64,000 bases of DNA from Buxus sempervirens (Eukaryota > Streptophyta > Magnoliopsida > Buxales > Buxaceae). Numbering within the stretch: the first letter of the stretch is position 1; each line of letters starts with the position of its first letter. Made by a program: the position numbers and the translations under genes. Where the stretch lies: assembly GCA_947561395.2 (NCBI GenBank), contig OX387182.1:43021949-43085948 (forward strand), given 5' to 3'. The notes below the pieces were generated by a model. The model was given only the letters and a program-made list of their open reading frames with translations. It was not told the DNA's origin and did not search any database. Below are positions 45,229-56,567 of the stretch, in pieces.

Positions 45229-46710
45229 CTAGCTAGGTTGGTCATCATCATAATGAGAGGATACGTCTCGCCTTTTCAAGGCACGCAGAAGTTTATTCCG
45301 CAGACGTCGGTCCTCTTTTGCGCGTCTGCGCATGGTGTCAAGCTGCTGCTGAAGGGCCTCATTGGCCTGCTTGTTTTTACGCTCGGAATCCACGTATGCA
45401 CGGTGGATCCGAGAATGAGATTCCCGCAGTTCGGCCACCCTATCCCTGTATGTGTCAGGGGGCGGAACTGGGATATCGTCAGAGGTGACGATATGGAGAG
45501 GAGGTGGACTATCTAGGCCAGTTTCTCGAGCAATCCATTGTTCGTAATTACGAACATCGGATGCAGTGAAAATGTCCTCTTGGAGTATGTGCACGTGTTG
45601 CCATTCCTTCACCAATTTTTTCTTCAATTCCCATGTAAGTGGGCCAGTTAATCCTTCCGCCTCATCCTTGATCGGTATTCCCTGAGACTTCCCAAACTGT
45701 CTCAGAATTCGAACCGGATAGTATGGCATGGCATGGGTCAAGCCTATCAAGGCTAGGCAATGTCTTTTCCTGAAAGCTATGATGGGAGTATATGTTTGGT
45801 TAAATGTGCCTCCCCATCTTATATCCGTTTCTCCTTTTAGTTGGAGAAGGTGGTCAAACCAATCCTCTCTGGAGGGTAAGTCTGGTCTAATCTCTCTTCG
45901 GGCCATCAATGTGACATTGTCACGGACGTACCCATAGTGTGGGCTGATAGGTTCAGCAACCAACAGGTGATCTTGAAGCCAAATGTGTAGGAGAGGAGCG
46001 CATCCCTGAAACCTCCTAGTTCCGTTCTTGGTCATGGTCAAGGCATGATATAGCTGAGCAAGGATCAGTGGTGTAATTCGGAATTTCACTTGGAGTTGGT
46101 CTACAATTTCCATGAGGGCCAAATTAATGGTGTCTCCCCCAGTAGGAAAGAAGAGCTGTGACAGAATCACGAGGGTGAAGGTGTCCCACCAAACACGGGG
46201 TCTTTCCTGCTTCTTGTCCCTTATCTTTTCAGCAAGGAAGGTTTTAGAGACCCGCGTGAATGCTTGGTCACCTCCTAAAGTCTGGAATTCTCCTCTGGGT
46301 AGGCCAAAGAAAGTACAAGCTTCATTCTTGTAGCTATCTTTGAGACTTGGCCTAGCTGGTTCTCCATGGTCACGAAATCGGAGGAATAGTTCGAATTCCT
46401 CAATTGTGGGAGTCAACTCATTAGTCCCAAACCTGAAAAGGGAAAATTGGGGATCCCAGAAAAGCAGGGCTGCTTGGATCATGTCCCAATTAATAGGCAC
46501 ATTTAACAGGGACAAAGTTTGTCCCGTGTGGTATTTCTGTTCCCAATGAATTTGCTCATCTCCTTGCAATTGCCTTGTCCAAGAACGGATCCAAGGGGTA
46601 TCAAAGGCACACTTCTCTACCCTAGGGAAGCGAACTCTCTCAGTCGAGGATGAAGATGCCATGCCGACTATCCGGTTGAAATTCCAAGTCAATTTAGGGT
46701 TTTCCATCAA
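45229..46710 (-). CDS. ORF1 of the Tat/Ogre-like element, DUF7745-like protein with C-terminal coiled coil (493 aa)
   Basis: The frame is open from ATG 46710; a second in-frame ATG at 46662 (MASSSSTERV) may be the real start. Residues of about 60-120 contain LLFWDPQFSLFRFGTNELTP followed by TIEEFELFL, which resembles the plant-specific DUF7745 found in proteins encoded upstream of gag in some gypsy elements. I recognise this by pattern only. Residues of about 415-485 are a long charged heptad-like helix (RVAELRESHSRIH...LRNKLLRALKRR), likely a coiled coil. The frame has no interruption, unlike gag next to it. Function is unknown; an Ogre-type extra ORF1 is the best parallel. A host-derived plant mobile domain is the alternative. 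Confidence 0.75.
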   Translation of the reverse strand: MMENPKLTWNFNRIVGMASSSSTERVRFPRVEKCAFDTPWIRSWTRQLQGDEQIHWEQKYHTGQTLSLLNVPINWDMIQAALLFWDPQFSLFRFGTNELTPTIEEFELFLRFRDHGEPARPSLKDSYKNEACTFFGLPRGEFQTLGGDQAFTRVSKTFLAEKIRDKKQERPRVWWDTFTLVILSQLFFPTGGDTINLALMEIVDQLQVKFRITPLILAQLYHALTMTKNGTRRFQGCAPLLHIWLQDHLLVAEPISPHYGYVRDNVTLMARREIRPDLPSREDWFDHLLQLKGETDIRWGGTFNQTYTPIIAFRKRHCLALIGLTHAMPYYPVRILRQFGKSQGIPIKDEAEGLTGPLTWELKKKLVKEWQHVHILQEDIFTASDVRNYEQWIARETGLDSPPPLHIVTSDDIPVPPPDTYRDRVAELRESHSRIHRAYVDSERKNKQANEALQQQLDTMRRRAKEDRRLRNKLLRALKRRDVSSHYDDDQPS

Positions 46711-47952
46711 AAACTCTAAATTAGTTTAAGGCATGCAACAAGATATGCAAAAATTAACTCAATGTCTAAGCAGTTCATGCAATCAAGAATCAAATCCAAG
46801 CACTCAAGTTATGGGGCATTAAGGGTTATGTCCTTTAAATGTTTGGAAAACACATTCAGGTCTTAGCCGGCCTTTTCTTTCATCTGCTCTTTCATCTGCC
46901 CCTAGTGTCGGACTGAAAATAATATTTACAACTTGCCTTCGAGGGCAAAATTTACAAAAATAAATCTGGAAAGAGAATCACCTTTAGGGTTGTTGAGAAC
47001 CCAAAAGGAGGGTACAAATTTGTCATTCAACAGGTGGGCTGAAATCCTATCTCTAGGTTTTTCTGCCTCTGTTCTGACCCATTTCTATCTGATCTGGCCG
47101 GCTTTCGACTGAACCAAGACCCACTTGAATGCACGGATTAAATCGAGTTAATTTCCTTAGATTAGGGTTAAAACCGACACAGGCAGAGGTTAATGCCCCA
47201 GATTAATTTTACCCCTATTTGTTCATTCATGTCCATGCTCATATCAGGGTTTATCAGAAGTAATAGGTGGGGAAGGATACCCAGCCCAAGGCGCCTGCCT
47301 TCAAGGGTCTGAGCCAAGTACTAGACCCTTCGCGTACCATGGCAAGAAACCAATGGCGCTTGAAGAATCCAGAAACCTGGGGAGATGGGTTTACCCTGCT
47401 TTCCCCGGCAAGCCACGGGAGCGTAGGGCTAATACCATCCCAAAAGTAAGTTTCTCGATTAAAGAAGGGTGGCTGCTAGAGAGATCTAGGTTTTGGTTAA
47501 GAAGAGCATTCACATGGTGTAGACAGCATTCAGTTCGGATCATCCATGCAGACTCCCTCGTGCATGTCACCCCACGCAGTTTTAAAAAAATTCATTCACG
47601 GTGTAGTGAAGTGCTTGTATGTGCAGTGGGGTCAAGTGCTGTGTCTATTCAGGTGATTCTCGGATAAGGGCTAACAAAGGGTTCCTTAATGTCACATTTA
47701 TAGTAAAAGTGCAGAACAGCATGTAATACAAGATTTGGGTGGATCCCCAGGTAAGTGGGCGGGTCACATTGGTCCCTGTTAAAAACCACTTACCTTAGGC
47801 GATTATCATGTCCGTTTGACAGGATCCCCCAATATCATGTAATTACATGAGTTCCATACCTTACTAAGGTTGGACAAAAAGTACTTCCTAAATTAGCCTG
47901 TATCCTCCTAAGTTGACTCATTTTATAACCAGGGTCCGACTGGGTTGAGGTA
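46711..47952 (-). other. 5' leader of the Tat/Ogre-like element
   Basis: About 1.24 kb lies between the PBS and ORF1 with no convincing ORF on the sense strand. Short plus-strand frames (47267-47449, 47353-47667) look incidental. Confidence 0.5.
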
Positions 47953-47970
47953 TCCCCAGTGGAGTCGCCA
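47953..47970 (-). other. Primer-binding site of the Tat/Ogre-like element
   Basis: On the minus strand TGGCGACTCCACTGGGGA lies three bases after the LTR end. Its complement ends in CCA, as a tRNA 3' end does. Ogre/Tat elements usually use tRNA-Arg; the exact tRNA cannot be confirmed here. Confidence 0.75.
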
Positions 47971-47973
47971 AGC

Positions 47974-50900
47974 TGTGCGCACCTAAAACCTGGCAGCCTA
48001 GATCGCACACCGGGCGCACCTTTAGTGCGTGCCTCGGGACATTCGGAGTCGCCACTGCCTGAGAGTGCAGGCAGACACGGGTTTGCCCTATCCGGGTCTA
48101 AGTCTGGTCTGCGGCTTATTAGAGATCTAGCTAAGTCCTCGGTTACGGTTCGGGGAAGTCTTAAAGACACCCCGGTCCGCCCCGTCGGTCTGACGGGTCC
48201 CTCGGGTCTCCCTGGTTTTTGAGTCAATCTCACCCTTCCTAGACCAGCATGCTGCCTTATTAGGTCTGACGGGGCCCTCTGAAGGTGTGGGTCCCTTTTA
48301 TTTTGATTTTATCTTTCTTATTTATATGAAGTGGGTCGGACCCGGGTCCCGTTGGAAGACACGTGGGTTGCCATGGTTGGGCCTTGGGCCCAGTAGGGTT
48401 ATTGGGTAGGAATAATTAAAAGTTATAGTAAATCGGCTAGTGCCATGTTTTCAACCTTAGTACATTGGCACGTACACATTCACAAATATGCTGCTTGATA
48501 TTAGATAACATCCCACACCAAAAGAAGTCTAATTTGACCTGTTGTAGCATCTTATGAAATCCCAAATGGCCATCCAATGGACTATATACATGAGGTAAAA
48601 AATTTTGATCCAAAGATGAGAGCTTGAATTTAGATAAAGACATCTCTTATAAAAAAAAAGATACCCATTATGTAGTGTCTAATGTATAGGGTATAATTTA
48701 CCTCACATAATTGCCTAATCTTATTTTGCAATGATGGTCTATTTAGATGTTCGGACTTTTTTTATCCAAGTTTCTATGATATGAGATAGGCCATGAATTT
48801 AGCTTTTTCCATACACCTAGATGGTGCATCTATGGCCCAATTGTCTTTACCATTTATGTATTAAAAAATAGTAAAATCATATCTTGTAAGCTTAGAAATC
48901 CAATACTGATTGGTAGGAGTACAAACCCTTTGTTCTAGAAGGTTTTTCAAACTTTGTTGATCTATTCAGACTTCAAAATTTCAACCATAAATATAGGAAC
49001 ATCATTTCCTCACTACTATGACTAATGGCAAAAGTTCTTTCTCAAAAATAGAGAGAAATAATGATTTTCCCTTAAGTGCTTGACCTAGAAATGCAATGGG
49101 TTTTCTCTCTTGAATTAGAATGAAATAATATCATTTCCTAATGCATCGCATTTAATGACAAATATCTTTGAAAATTCTTGTGGTACTAAAACATGCAGTT
49201 GAGACATTACTTCCTTGAGTTTTATAAAATACTTTCTTGGCTTGTTCTAACCAATGGAAAGAGTCCTTTCTAAGCTTTAACGTTAGTAGACTACAAATCT
49301 TTACATAATCTTTTGTGAATTTGCAATAATACCCCAACAATTATAGAAATCCTTGAAATGCTTTAACTATCAAAGAAAGATACCAATTCATCATCATAGC
49401 AATTTTTTGGGATCGACTACTACACCTTGTTTGGAAATGATATGTTCCAAATATTCCACATCCTAACATGCAAATTTATATTTCAACTTTTTTGCATATA
49501 GATTATGGGTCTCTACCACACTCATGTAACCTTTAGGTGATGATAATGCTCCTCAAGAGAATTATTGTAAATAAAATATCGTAAAAAAGCACAAGAATAA
49601 ATTGACAAAGATAAGGCTGGAATACCTCATTCATTAAATTTAAAAGGTTGAAGGAGCATTCGTCAAGGCGAATGACATTACAAGAAACTCATAAAAACTG
49701 TCATAGATACAGAAGGTAGTGTGCGCACCTAAAAATCCTGGATCCTAGATCGCACACCGGGCGCACCTTTCGTGCGTGCCTCGGGACATTCGGAGTCGCC
49801 ACTGTCTGAGAGTGCAGGCAGACACGGGTTTGCCCTATCCGGGTCTAAGTCTGGTCTGCGGCTTATTAGAGATCTAGCTAAGTCCTCGGTTACGGTTCGG
49901 GGAAGTCTTAAAGACACCCCGGTCCGCTCTGACGGGTCCCTCGGGTCTCCCTGGTTTTTGAGTCAATCTCACCCTTCCTAGACCAGCATGCTGCCTTATT
50001 AGGTCTGACGGGGCCCTCTGAAGGTGTGGGTCCCTTTTATTTTGATTTTATCTTTCTTATTTATATGAAGTGGGTCGGACCCGGGTCCCGTTGGAAGACC
50101 CGTGGGTTGCCATGGTTGGGCCTTGGGCCCAGTAGGGTTATTGGGTAACCCATTTGGTTATTTTATTAAGTTTTATTTATTTACAATTTTTTGTTTGGGC
50201 TTAGTGGGCTTGGAATGGGCCCATTAGCCAAAGTCCAGTGGCCTGGAGCCCGTTTGTTGAAAACGGGCCGGGTTTGGGTCGGTCTAAAGTGGGCCCCACG
50301 AGTGGGCCCAGGGGAATCTTGGTGGGCCCATCTAGGCCCATAGTCTAAAAATGGGCTTAAGATAGCCCAAATAATTTAAGAGACTGGTTCAGGCCGGTTT
50401 GGGTTGGATTGGGTTCAACCGGTCCAAATAAATTGATTTTTAAGTCATTTTTCTAATCCAACCGCACTCTCAGAGCGGTTTGGGCAGAACCGCTCTGTAT
50501 GTGCGGTAGTTTCACTTGTTTGCGCCGATTTCAATCTAGATCAGTCCAGTGACCTTCTTAGGGCTTCCAGCAACTGCCGTCGGGCTTCCAGCATCTCTGC
50601 AGTTCTCTATTTTCTCCACTTGGCTCATAAAGCCAATTCTTCTCTTTTCACTTTCTTTGGAGTCATGGCCTTCTTCTTCTTTTGTTTGTTCAAGCAACCA
50701 TAGCCATCATTCAAGAGGAAAGGGGAATTTACAGGGGTAAAGTAGGCTCATTGAAATTGGTTAATCAAATAAGCTTGATTGTTAGTAAATGTGTCTTTTT
50801 TTTCTTTAAGACACCTTCTTCTCTTCTTTTTATGGAATCATCTTCCAGAATTGAGATCCTTGTAGCTTTAAACAACTAATAAGATGGTTAGAGCAAAATG

Positions 50901-52113
50901 CATAAAAACTTGAAGAGAAGCGAAGATAATTTTATTGTAAAAAAGAATACTTACAGTAAGACTACTTGTTAGTCTTGATAGGTTGTGGTTCTTCCAAGTA
51001 AATTTGGCAGCGCTTCCGCGTCCTCTAGGATTCCTTGGGATGATTTGAACAGGGTTTGGCTGGGTTCTTCAGTCAAATGGGTGAAATGAGAGGGTTTTAG
51101 GCAAGGTTTAGGCTTACCAGGGGTATTTTGGGCATTTTGGGTTTGATTTTTGAGAGGGACAGAGTTTGGACAGAGTTTCGGATAAGCAGAGGACAGGGAG
51201 AGGGTGTGGGGACCGAGGGACCAGCTTGTTTCAAATGGGGGGGGGGGGGGGGGCTGGCCCTCTATTTATAGGCAAAAAAGTTCCAGAACCGTACTTTAAG
51301 TGCGGTTTGGTCACAACCGTACTTAAAGTGCGGTTGTGACAAAATTGCACTAAGAAAACAAAAACCGTACTTTAAGTGCGGTTGGCATTCAACACGTGCA
51401 AATCGGCGCGAATCTGCCAGCTGTCGCCGTACAGGACACGCGTCCACCTTCTAGAAGATCGAACCGTATCTGAAGTGCGGTTCGGACCAAACCGTTCTTC
51501 AAGTGCGGTTTCGCACGTTTTTTAAATGCCGGATTTCAAACAGTTTATGAAATTTGATTTTTAATAACGATTTTATTCGATTTTATTATTATTTTATTAT
51601 AAAATCCAAGATTCTTTATAACTATATTATTAAACTATTCAAAATATCTACAATTATTTTATTAAAACATTAATATATGATTATTTTATTTATTTGTTCA
51701 TTTATTTTGATTTATTCTGCTGTTTTTGCCAAATGGGCAGTTTTCTTGAAATTTCAACTGCCCATAACTTCTTCATCTGGTGTCCGATTTGAGCAAACTT
51801 AATGTCGTTGGAATCATCTCGGAACCAGTTATCTATTGAGATTAATTTTGGCAGTTGGATTGGGGCCGAGCAAAAAGTCAACTTTTTGCTTTCTGGAAGT
51901 TTGACCGGGCCATATTTTTCTCACCTGGACTCCGATTCCAGCAAACTCAGTTGCGTTAGAATCGTGTCGAAATGCTCTTTTCAATGATGTAAAGTTTGAT
52001 GGCCAAATTATCTTGAATCAAAAAGTCAATTTTTTGACCCCCTCAGGGTTTGACTAAAAGTTTGACTTTTCATTTTTTTGCCATTTTAGAGGTGCATAAA
52101 TCAGGTGTCTACA
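47974..52113 (-). repeat. Rearranged 5' LTR: LTR stub, copied flank, then full-length LTR
   Basis: 47974-48407 is the first 434 bp of the LTR (counted from TGTGCGCACC). It is cut off within ttattgggta and joined to a copy of gypsy-A sequence (48408-49719, equal to 30671-31982). A full 2394-bp LTR follows (49720-52113), ending at the original TSD. The stub differs from 31983-32410 by several substitutions and an 8-bp insertion, whereas 48408 to about 51237 is essentially identical to 30671-33500. Confidence 0.85.
48408..51237. repeat. Nearly identical copy of 30671-33500 (constant offset 17737)
   Basis: All short translated segments compared in the two copies are identical (30700/48437, 31415/49152, 31992/49729, 32812/50549). 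The first differences appear at the G-run (16 versus 17), followed by two substitutions and an 11-bp indel up to 33870/51620. The left junction shows 4-bp microhomology GGTA. Confidence 0.9.
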
Positions 52114-52345
52114 GGTAGTCTTATGAATGTCATCAAGATGTACTCTACTATGATAATGTCTATACCTTAAATCCAGCTTTAAGAAGACAACGGCTCTATG
52201 GAGCTCATCTAATAGTTCATTAACTATGGGGATTGGAAATTTATGCTTAATAGTTTCATGATTTAGGATAATCAATACATAAGAGCCAACTTTCATCATT
52301 CTTACAACCCAGGAAAACTAAGGAAGAGTTTGGACTTTGACTTGG
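52114..52345 (-). pseudogene. Gypsy-A reverse transcriptase fragment
   Basis: The minus strand encodes KNDESWLLCIDY, KHKFPIPIVNELLDELH and VFLKLDLRYRHYHSRVHLDD, the conserved RT palm start. It reads to the Tat insertion site (DDIHKT) and resumes beyond it at 31982 (YEFLVMSFALTNAPSTF). Stops and substitutions show that it is dead. Confidence 0.85.
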
Positions 52346-52351
52346 CTAGAT

Positions 52352-54853
52352 TGTCACGCCCTGGATCCAAGTTTACCCTCATTAGTAGACCCAAATCTAA
52401 AGTATGAAACCTTAGCGAGTCCAAAATAATAATTAAACCATTTTAAGACAATATCAGAGTGTTAAAATTTAAAACTTTTCTTTGTACGAAATGTGTGGAA
52501 GTAATTAAACTAAAATATCCTTAAACAAAATCTAAACCATCTATAAAGATATTCAAAACTTTATTACATTTCTGAAATCAAAATGGTTAAACTAAAGTCT
52601 CATTCTCTCAATTTCTCAATTATAATAATAAATCACCTAAATAATTGCTAAATAGCTTACTAAGACATCAAAATATATTGAATTAAGAAAACTATCCTAC
52701 AATAAACAAATATGGTCCTCAAGATTGTCTTCCTCAAAATCCTTAGTTGGTTCAATCCCCCTTTGATCGTTCGATTTTGGAATATATGAAAACAAAACAT
52801 TTGAAAAAAAATTCGTATGAAATGTAAAATCCAAGTAACAACATGCATGCCAAAACCATACATTTTTGTTTTGGAATACCATGATGTATAAAACAAACCA
52901 AAACAATAATTAAAAAAACAATAGCAATTAAAACCAGCAATCCAATCCAAACAATACCAATGTATCAAATAGGACTCATGAAAATATAAGCCTCTTTATA
53001 AGATTAAATATATAGCCCAAATTGCCACCTCATGACAAAATAGCGAAGCACCTAAATCTGATACATGGCTAGCAAGCACAATCCAGTTTATGAAACTAAC
53101 AAACTGAATCTAAAAATAACCAATAGGCCTCACCCCATGGTGGAAATGATTACTGCAGTCATTCCCCATTGGAAGACTTCATCCCATAGTGGCAATGCAT
53201 ATTGGCTACTACAAGATAATCAGATAAAAACCAACTCAACTTTCACGTACTATCCAGTTATAGTATGGATCCATCCCAAGCTAAACGTACCAACACTAAA
53301 AACCAAAATCCAATACCAAAAGTTTCCAAACCAATCCAATTTCATAACCAACGGTTCCAAAATCAATGCCAATAGGTCCAAAGCCAATATTTGATATAAC
53401 TACATCTTTCTAGAAATATTTCCATACCAACAGATCCAATATATTAATCCAAAACCATATAACAACTCCTTGAAATCCTATTAGTTCATAATAAGAAAAC
53501 CATGTGTTTAAACCAAGCCAAAAAACAAAACTATTGTTTTAAAATCAAATACTTTTGCAAAATAATTATACCAACATTTTTAGAAGCTAAAATCAACCTA
53601 AATACAATTGGTACAATACATTAAAAATCATTTGAAATAGGTTTGTGGTGAAAATTACAAAAATTTGGTTTATAGTATCTGACGCTTGAACCAGGGTAGG
53701 GTGAAGGTTGGGCACCAAGGTTTAATAGAAAACATAGTATTTCATGCTCGAGCGGAAGTTCAGGCACAAGACGGGTGGAAAGTTCATGCTCGAGCAAGGA
53801 TAAGGCGCGAAGAAGAAGAAAACTTAAAACAAAAAATTTGGCACTAAATGGGACCTACAACGCGGAAACCAGTCTCGAATTCTGAAATTTAAAAATAGTA
53901 GCTAAATGTTGGGGCTAAGGCGCGACACAAGTGTAAAAGGCAAATAAAGTTCATGCTCAACAAAGGCTTGAGCACGAGACTGACACAAAGGCTGAGTTTT
54001 CCAGAAATCTAGATTTTTTTAAAACAATCCAACTTTTCTAAGTTCCCTCTTTCAAAAATCAACTTTTAACTTCAACCCTTTGTTGTAACTAATTCAAAAG
54101 AACTTTGACTTATGATTTAAATCTAACTAAACACCCAAATTAAATCCAAACGTCTCAATATTGTAAATACCATGTAAACAAACCATGATCATAAAAAAAA
54201 ATTTTATTATTTCAATAAAACATGCATATATCAGCCATAATCATCAAAAGTTTACTTCAAATCTTTGCAATAGCAAGGTTTCACTGAAATTCTCCACAAT
54301 AACATATGGAATCCATCTAGTTACGTTTTAACCTCATAAACAATCCAACTTTTTTTATTATAAGGATTGTTACTTACTCCAATCGCCTAGAAATCCGAAA
54401 CAAAGATTTCCCAAAGGTTTCAATAATTCTTCAGATTAGTTGCAACAGTAATTTGACCCCAAAACCTCCAAGGTTATAGCTTCTGAACATGGTCTCTTCT
54501 CTTTCTCTACGTCCAAAGCAACAAGAAGAGGAGTTTCAACAACTTCCAAAAACATAAAATAGTAACTTCCCCAACCTTGCACACCCAACCCTATTAGGAC
54601 TCTACTTCATGATCCCATATATGTTGTACCACTAAATCTCATAGAGTTTAACCAATTAAATTTAAAAGAAATGACTGATTATTAACTCTTATCTTATAAA
54701 ATAAACTCCAATTGTTGGATCTTCATCCAAAGCTCTATATTACATCTCCACATTATCCCCTACATATTAAACACCTTAAATCAATAATAATTCTTTCAAT
54801 TAAATCCAGATTTAATTAATTACTATATTAATCCAAAAAATCAAGGTATTACA
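52352..54853. mobile_element. 2.5-kb solo LTR in the gypsy-A RT region (TSD TAGAT/TGGAT)
   Basis: The segment starts TGTCACGCCC and ends GGTATTACA. It is flanked by TAGAT (52347-52351) and TGGAT (54854-54858), differing by one base. On both sides the RT frame of gypsy-A is visible (LLQARI at 54880, then the palm region at 52345). No coding sequence is seen inside, so a solo LTR is likelier than a full element. Element family not recognised. Confidence 0.65.
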
Positions 54854-56567
54854 TGGATAATTCTTGCTTGTAATAACTCCTTCTCGATTTGTGCAATTTT
54901 GCCCTTTTGATAATACATGTATCTATAAGGTCAAACATTAATTGGTTGAAATTAACCCATCTTGGATTGTGATCTTGTGAGTCAAATATTGTGAAGTAGG
55001 TAAACCAACGTATTCTTTAAGACATCTAAAAATTTAGTTAGCATTTTTGTTGAATTTGTGAATCATTATTGATTGTTATAGAGTCCCAATCAAGCTAAAC
55101 AACTACAACATCATGCTACATCTACCAACTATGTTGACTTCTATGAATTGTTATCATTGTGGATGAGAAGTTATGTCTCTCTCCTTTTTAGTGAGTACGG
55201 TTTCCCTTCCACCACAAATCCTATGCTAAGATTGAAAAAATCCAATGGGATTAACCCAAAGGGACTATAGCCAATAAGCTCCAAGTACAACGTTACAACC
55301 ACTTAATGGTAAAATATATAAATTAGTTGAGATTGGCACACTCTATATTTCCATGTAAATGTTTAAGCACCAACAAAAACTTGAAAGTATACCTTTTGGG
55401 TAACAGAAGAATTGATAAAGTTATGAGTACTCCAGTATCAATTATCACCATTATGACTTCCGTCCCAACATTCCTCTTAAACGTATAGTTTGTAGGGTGG
55501 TTGAACTAGCAATTGCATGAAGAAAAATTTTAGGTGTTAGATTTAGATTCTTGATGTCTATCTCCTCATCCAAGTTATTTTGCTATGCTCTATCTTCTTT
55601 CACCTCTTAGGACCAAGTGCTATCTAGCAAGTAGAGTTTTTGAATGTTGTACTTGTGGACTGGGACAAACTTCTCATCACAATTATAACATAGTCCTTTC
55701 TCGCTTCTTTTTTTCATCACTTTTGGTGTGATCTTTTTGATAGGTGGTGTATGAGGCTTGGCAAATCCCCCAATAAATGCATTCAAGGTTCGGTTGCTTT
55801 TGTGACCAACCTATGCCTTCATATGATCACCTTCTCATTTTGTAAATGGGTTAAACCAATTGCAGCTGAAACTATTGAAGATTTTAACATTTGAAGCTTA
55901 AGTGTATCTCTTCCTTCGATCCTCCAACAAAACAACTGATCATAAATGCTTCATTCAAGCCTTTAGGCCAGTTAATAAGCTCCTCAAATTGTGACTGATA
56001 ATGCTCCACAGTTGAGGTCTGACATAATATTGATAACAAAGGCACAGGGTCAGCAAATTTTGTTGGTCCAGATCTCAAGCACCTTTGCAGATGCATCCTT
56101 AGCGGTTATAGCACTAAACTTTTCATATCTATTGATATTATAACAATGCCTTTTCCCTCTACATGAAAGGATGCTATAAGTAGCCTTTGAGTTTTGGGTG
56201 TTTGTTGCTAAAGAAAGAATTGCTTAGCCCTAAAGCCACCCGAAGGATTTATTCTGTCAAAACAAGGGATTTGAAAACAGGCCATATAAGTTTGAATACC
56301 TTTCTCATATTCACATTGACTCACCCCAACTTGTCTATTTATAGATTTTTCATTTGATCATTCATCCTTATCTTTACTATTTTCCCTGGATAATTGTTCA
56401 TACTTTGAATCCAAGGAAGTAAGCTTTTGTAGTAGCTCATTTAAGAGCTGCCTTTGCACTTGTGAGACCTCTTGTAATGTTGTATGGATTTGCCCATACC
56501 AAGTCATCCTACTTGGACAACCTAGTGCCATCAGCCATTCCAAATTTGTCCGCTCCAATACCACAAA
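54854..56567 (-). pseudogene. Gypsy-A gag, zinc knuckle, protease and RT start
   Basis: On the minus strand, 56564-56358 and 56096-55884 encode gag pieces (TVEHYQSQFEELINWPKGL, EAFMISCFVGG). 55705-55645 encodes a CCHC-like knuckle (KGLCYNCDEKF). Near 55430 IDTG marks the aspartic protease, and around 54900 ELLQARI marks the RT start. The PBS-like TGGTATTGGAGC (56564-56553) next to the LTR resembles the initiator tRNA-Met primer site. The whole region is fragmented by stops. Confidence 0.8.

Larger units (their letters stand above)
31983..52113 (-). mobile_element. Tat/Ogre-like Ty3/gypsy retrotransposon (20.1 kb, TSD GGTAG) with a rearranged 5' LTR
   Basis: The element is bounded by TGTGCGCACC (31983) and AGGTGTCTACA (ending 52113), with perfect 5-bp duplications GGTAG at 31978-31982 and 52114-52118. 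On the minus strand the order is 5' LTR, PBS (47970-47953), ORF1 (46710-45229), tandem-repeat tract, gag-pol (43444-35753), antisense ORF region, PPT and 3' LTR. Three traits place it in the Tat lineage and near Ogre: a second, archaeal-type RNase H between RNase H and integrase, an extra ORF upstream of gag, and long LTRs (about 2.4 kb). It is inserted in the RT gene of gypsy-A, whose frame continues on both sides. The 5' LTR has been rearranged and the 3' LTR truncated since insertion. Confidence 0.9.
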
